Shown here: piece after piece, positions 61,094-64,000 of the stretch | Numbering within the stretch: position 1 is the first letter of the stretch | Layout: every line of letters starts with the position of its first letter | Origin: Ignavibacteriales bacterium | GTDB taxonomy: Bacteria > Bacteroidota > Ignavibacteria > Ignavibacteriales > Ignavibacteriaceae | Assembly (NCBI GenBank): GCA_015709675.1 | Contig: CP054182.1 | Coordinates: 2,831,448-2,895,447, forward strand | Direction of reading: 5' to 3' | DNA length: 64,000 nt | Position numbers and translations under genes: made by a program | The notes under the pieces: generated by a model | Seen by the model: only the letters and a program-made list of their open reading frames with translations | Database searches by the model: none | What the model was told of the DNA's origin: nothing

Positions 61094-61106
61094 TTTGGAA
61101 AATACA

Positions 61107-62696
61107 TCAGAATTGTAATTCAAAACCCAGCCGGATATCGGCAGGTCTTCCGGGATATCCCTCCCAGTAACTGTTATCTGCACTCAGCAGATTATTAGCT
61201 CTCAGGGTAAGAAAACTCCCCTGACCTAAGAAACTAAGATAATAGCGCAGAGTCAGATTAAGATCAAAAAAGGAATCAGCCTTGTTCAGATTTGCTCTGT
61301 CAGTATATGGAGCGCTGTGGTATTCAGCACCGGTAATAAAATCAAAGGAGGAGTTAATCTTTCTGCCATAAAAAAGGCTGCCGCTTATGGATGAAACATA
61401 TGGCAGAAATTTATCAGTATCATCTTTAACTGAGGAAAGATTTACATGACCGTAGAGGAATCCCATCGGCCCTTCATGAAACTTTACATCAGCCCCAATA
61501 CTCATTACCGAGGCATCGGCAAATCCTGCTCTGAATACCCCGTCAGAAGTGTCTCTTAGAAAATAGTTCACTTGCTCTGTTTTACCACTATTAATGAAAA
61601 CTGATGCCTCAAAATAGTGTTTAAATCTGTATTTTGTTTCAAAACGGATATGGTTTATATGGTTTTCATACCTACTGAATGATGTATCCGGCACAAAAAA
61701 CTGTATCTCAGCCAGATTTTGCATCAGATCAACCCTTTGCCAACCCTGCTTATAAGTCAGCCCAAAACTCAGGGCCTCTGACAAATTAAAGCTCCCTTTT
61801 CCGTCAATAAAAATACCGTTATTCTCCCCTGCTTTCACCGCTCCGCCTGAGACACGAAGACTGAATTTACCAGGAGTTACAATCGCAAAGGAAGGTCCAA
61901 TTCTGTAATCTCCCTGGCTGAGATCGTTAATGGAAACGGACCCCAGCTCAGCATCGGCGCCAATAACCACTTTGGAGAAAGAAATAAACCCGCCGAGATT
62001 TAACTTTGTGACAGCACTCTCGGCATTAAACTCTTTTACTGCTGCAGAGGCAACCTCAGCTGAAAGAGAGAATCCTGAACCTCCGGAAAACATCTTTCTG
62101 GCACCGGCGGATACGGAATAAAGATTCAGATTCCGGTTCTTAAAAGATGTATCATCCGTATAAAGTTTTCTGCTGTGAGAAAAGAAGCCGGCGTCTGCAT
62201 CAACTATCAAGCCACTAAAAATTCCGGATTCAGCTCCGGTTGTGTAAGATGAACTGAGATCGAAGCTGTATATATTTTTCCCGTTATTAGGTTCATACTC
62301 ACGGATATTCTTAAGTGAGAGTGAAGGTGATAACGTAAATCTTCCCATCTGTAAAGTATAGCTCCCCGTCATCTCCGGAATGGTGAGATTTCCGAATGAA
62401 ATAGAAAAAATACCAGGATAGACGGCAACTGAATCCTTCTTGAAAGTCACGATTGTTTCCGGTGTGCTGATCTCACCTGCCGAAAACTCTTCTGCTTTAT
62501 ATGGAGGATTAATGAATTCCTCTGATAGCGCGGAGATAACATCAGGTTTCATTTTTTTCGCCGGAGGAAATGTAATCTGATCTTTACCGGTAATTACAAA
62601 GTCAGGAAGTTCCACGTTGGATTTTGGTTCATCCTGTGCAAAAAGAATTCCAGTTAAAAGAAAACCAAGCAGAAAAATGCTTAAAGATGATTTCAT
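61107..62696 (-). CDS. Outer-membrane beta-barrel protein (TonB-receptor-like barrel without visible plug)
   Basis: A 529-residue outer-membrane protein. After a signal peptide (about 1-20) comes a short segment, VELPDFVITGKDQITFPP, that resembles a TonB-box-like start. The rest alternates amphipathic strands and ends with Phe (RLGFELQF), as barrels do. The barrel resembles TonB-dependent receptors without a full plug domain, but this is a reading of pattern, not a domain hit. It overlaps the TPR gene by 4 nt and is 13 nt from the HU/SPOR gene, so it is likely the outer-membrane partner of the downstream ExbB/ExbD/TonB motor. Confidence 0.75.
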   Translation of the reverse strand: MKSSLSIFLLGFLLTGILFAQDEPKSNVELPDFVITGKDQITFPPAKKMKPDVISALSEEFINPPYKAEEFSAGEISTPETIVTFKKDSVAVYPGIFSISFGNLTIPEMTGSYTLQMGRFTLSPSLSLKNIREYEPNNGKNIYSFDLSSSYTTGAESGIFSGLIVDADAGFFSHSRKLYTDDTSFKNRNLNLYSVSAGARKMFSGGSGFSLSAEVASAAVKEFNAESAVTKLNLGGFISFSKVVIGADAELGSVSINDLSQGDYRIGPSFAIVTPGKFSLRVSGGAVKAGENNGIFIDGKGSFNLSEALSFGLTYKQGWQRVDLMQNLAEIQFFVPDTSFSRYENHINHIRFETKYRFKHYFEASVFINSGKTEQVNYFLRDTSDGVFRAGFADASVMSIGADVKFHEGPMGFLYGHVNLSSVKDDTDKFLPYVSSISGSLFYGRKINSSFDFITGAEYHSAPYTDRANLNKADSFFDLNLTLRYYLSFLGQGSFLTLRANNLLSADNSYWEGYPGRPADIRLGFELQF

Positions 62697-64000
62697 TTCA
62701 GTTTCCTCAGTTTTGCCTGTGCTTCTTTACCATACTCATCATCCGGATGCTTGGCAAGTACATTTTTATACATTTCTCTTGCCTTATTTTTATCTCCGGA
62801 TTTTTCATATAACTCTCCCAGCCGGAGGTAACTCTTGGTAACCCATTCATCATATAATGAAAAGATATTTGTAACCCTTACAAACGCGGTAACTGCCTCA
62901 CTGCTTCTCCCTTCTGCGGTATAGACAAGCCCCAGAATATACTGTGCTTCAGCTGCAAGGTCATCCGTTCTTTTCGAAGTAACTTTCAGCAGAACTTCAG
63001 CAGCTTTTTTATAACGTTTATTCATCATTTCAAGACGGCCAAGTTCAATCTTTGACTTATCACCAAACAGATTATCTGCATAAAATACTGAGGTTTCATC
63101 AAAAAGGTCATAGGCACCTCCTATATCATTCATCACAAGCAAAAGCTTAGCCTTTGTGTAAAGCAGTTCAGGATATCTGGCACTTTTGGTAAAATTACTC
63201 ATGACGGAGTTAATCACTTTTAGTGCTTCTCCGTTATTATTATCTGCCTGATAAAGAGATACAAGCTCCACCACAGCAGAAACGGTCACTTCTGCCGAAG
63301 GGTAACGGTCAACCAGAGCCCTGAATGTCTGCTTTGCTTCCAGTACCATTCCGGTATTGCGGTAACTTTTTGCAATCCAGAAGAATGCATCCGCGGTGAG
63401 CGGAGAACCGCTGAACAAATCAATAAATTCGTTGTAATACGTTATTGCACTCTGATAATCAGCATTTGTATAATAAATCTCTCCTTTTTTAAGGAATAAT
63501 TCATCTGCAAAATCTCTTGCCTTATACTGTCTGGCATAACGGTCAATAATCTGCGCGGCGCCTGCTAAATCACCTTTTGCTATATAACAATACTGTATAC
63601 CATTTATTGCGTCAAATAAATAGGAACTTCCTGCATGAGAGGTTATGATTCGGCTGTAATAAGCGATGGATGAATCGTAACTTCCCAGGTTAAAGTAGGA
63701 GTCACCGATGGAATAAAGCACCATAGGAATAAGCCGTGAGCGAGGCATGGTATTCAGCATAAGAAGATATTTGTCTATGGCGGCGCTATAGTTACCCTGT
63801 TGAAAATGAATCCAGCCGGCAAGATAGACAGCATTTTCACCATACTCACTTCGGGAATAAAGCGCGGAGACTGAATTAAGTTCGGTAAGTGATTCTTTAA
63901 TTTTACCCGCCCGGTAATAAGCAAGAGCAAGCTGATAACTCACATAATCCGCCCGGACGGATTTACTTTTTCTCACAAGAATATCCCGGTAAGTTCTTAC
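62693..64000 (-). CDS. Tetratricopeptide repeat protein, N-terminus outside window
   Basis: The frame is open from the stop at 62693 to the right edge (435 codons visible), so this is the C-terminal part. It is made of TPR units about 34-38 residues apart, such as GENAVYLAGWIHFQQGNY, SYFNLGSYDSSIAYYSRI and LRLGELYEKSGDKNKAREMYKN. The arrangement resembles YbgF/CpoB-like or BamD-like periplasmic scaffolds. It is the leftmost known gene of the operon on the minus strand in the window. A GTG start inside the frame at 63976 is not the true start because the frame extends beyond it. Confidence 0.88.
   Translation of the reverse strand, partial: VRTYRDILVRKSKSVRADYVSYQLALAYYRAGKIKESLTELNSVSALYSRSEYGENAVYLAGWIHFQQGNYSAAIDKYLLMLNTMPRSRLIPMVLYSIGDSYFNLGSYDSSIAYYSRIITSHAGSSYLFDAINGIQYCYIAKGDLAGAAQIIDRYARQYKARDFADELFLKKGEIYYTNADYQSAITYYNEFIDLFSGSPLTADAFFWIAKSYRNTGMVLEAKQTFRALVDRYPSAEVTVSAVVELVSLYQADNNNGEALKVINSVMSNFTKSARYPELLYTKAKLLLVMNDIGGAYDLFDETSVFYADNLFGDKSKIELGRLEMMNKRYKKAAEVLLKVTSKRTDDLAAEAQYILGLVYTAEGRSSEAVTAFVRVTNIFSLYDEWVTKSYLRLGELYEKSGDKNKAREMYKNVLAKHPDDEYGKEAQAKLRKLK

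Noticed and set aside
1-64000. CRISPR arrays, insertion sequences, phage genes, restriction or defence systems
   Set aside because: None seen: no regularly spaced repeats, transposase or integrase motifs, or defence-type genes; genes are core-like and collinear.

Overview
The window looks like ordinary chromosome from a member of the Ignavibacteria, or a close relative in the Bacteroidota/Chlorobiota group. Supporting signs are a 1,955-residue secreted protein ending in a type IX secretion (T9SS) sorting domain with the NYPNPFNPSTTI signature; FadL-type and other outer-membrane barrels, LpxH and TonB/ExbBD genes (a Gram-negative envelope); and promoters of the Bacteroidota form TTG-N19/20-TAnnTTTG in front of two operons and a tRNA. 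Genes are packed tightly, many with ATGA or TAATG stop-start overlaps. I see no phage, transposon, CRISPR array or rRNA. The assignment is by pattern only; there is no marker-gene tree.

Layout, left to right. 1-1091 (-): N-terminal part of a secreted Asp-box (sialidase-like) propeller protein, cut by the window edge. 1325-5593 (+): glycosyltransferase followed by a nucleoside salvage set (cytidine deaminase, thymidine kinase, CNT nucleoside transporter, purine nucleoside phosphorylase). 5583-15785 (-): SPOR lipoprotein, SGNH esterase with FadL-type porin, biotin carrier with biotin carboxylase, MutS2, CvpA, YqeY, and an ExbB-ExbD-ExbD motor without TonB. 15900-22550 (-): five overlapping genes (dicarboxylate/glutamate symporter, SNF-type symporter, Kup K+ transporter, secreted endonuclease/phosphatase-fold protein, SDR). 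22732-26902 (+): amino acid permease and DNA polymerase I. 26974-29955 (-): HpnC-HpnD-HpnE squalene pathway. 30172-30255 (-): tRNA-Leu(CAG). 30293-38422 (-): aldehyde dehydrogenase, fused E1 alpha/beta dehydrogenase, M1 aminopeptidase, LpxH and PBP1A, spaced 12-34 nt apart. 38503-39735 (-): RsbU-type phosphatase. 39818-43084 (-): pterin carbinolamine dehydratase, PyrE, MscS channel, M64 peptidase. 43189-45687 (-): ClpC. 45883-49465 (+): flotillin-like FloA, a small anchored protein, and a UvrD-type helicase. 49567-55434 (-): the giant T9SS protein. 55676-55748 (+): tRNA-Gln(CTG). 55851-57521 (+): three overlapping unknown envelope genes. 57496-64000 (-): TPR protein (cut by the edge), outer-membrane barrel, HU-like/TM/SPOR fusion, ExbB, ExbD, TonB.

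How the genes fit together. Most encode envelope work: peptidoglycan synthesis (PBP1A), lipid A synthesis (LpxH), squalene production, two proton-driven Exb motors, solute transport and secreted hydrolases. The most interesting unit is the right-end operon, a complete-looking trans-envelope machine: TPR periplasmic protein, barrel, peptidoglycan-binding SPOR protein with an HU-like cytoplasmic head, and ExbB/ExbD/TonB. Other points worth a look are the duplicated propeller in the giant T9SS protein, an 80-residue insertion in the dicarboxylate symporter, and the repeat-rich divergent region between clpC and floA.
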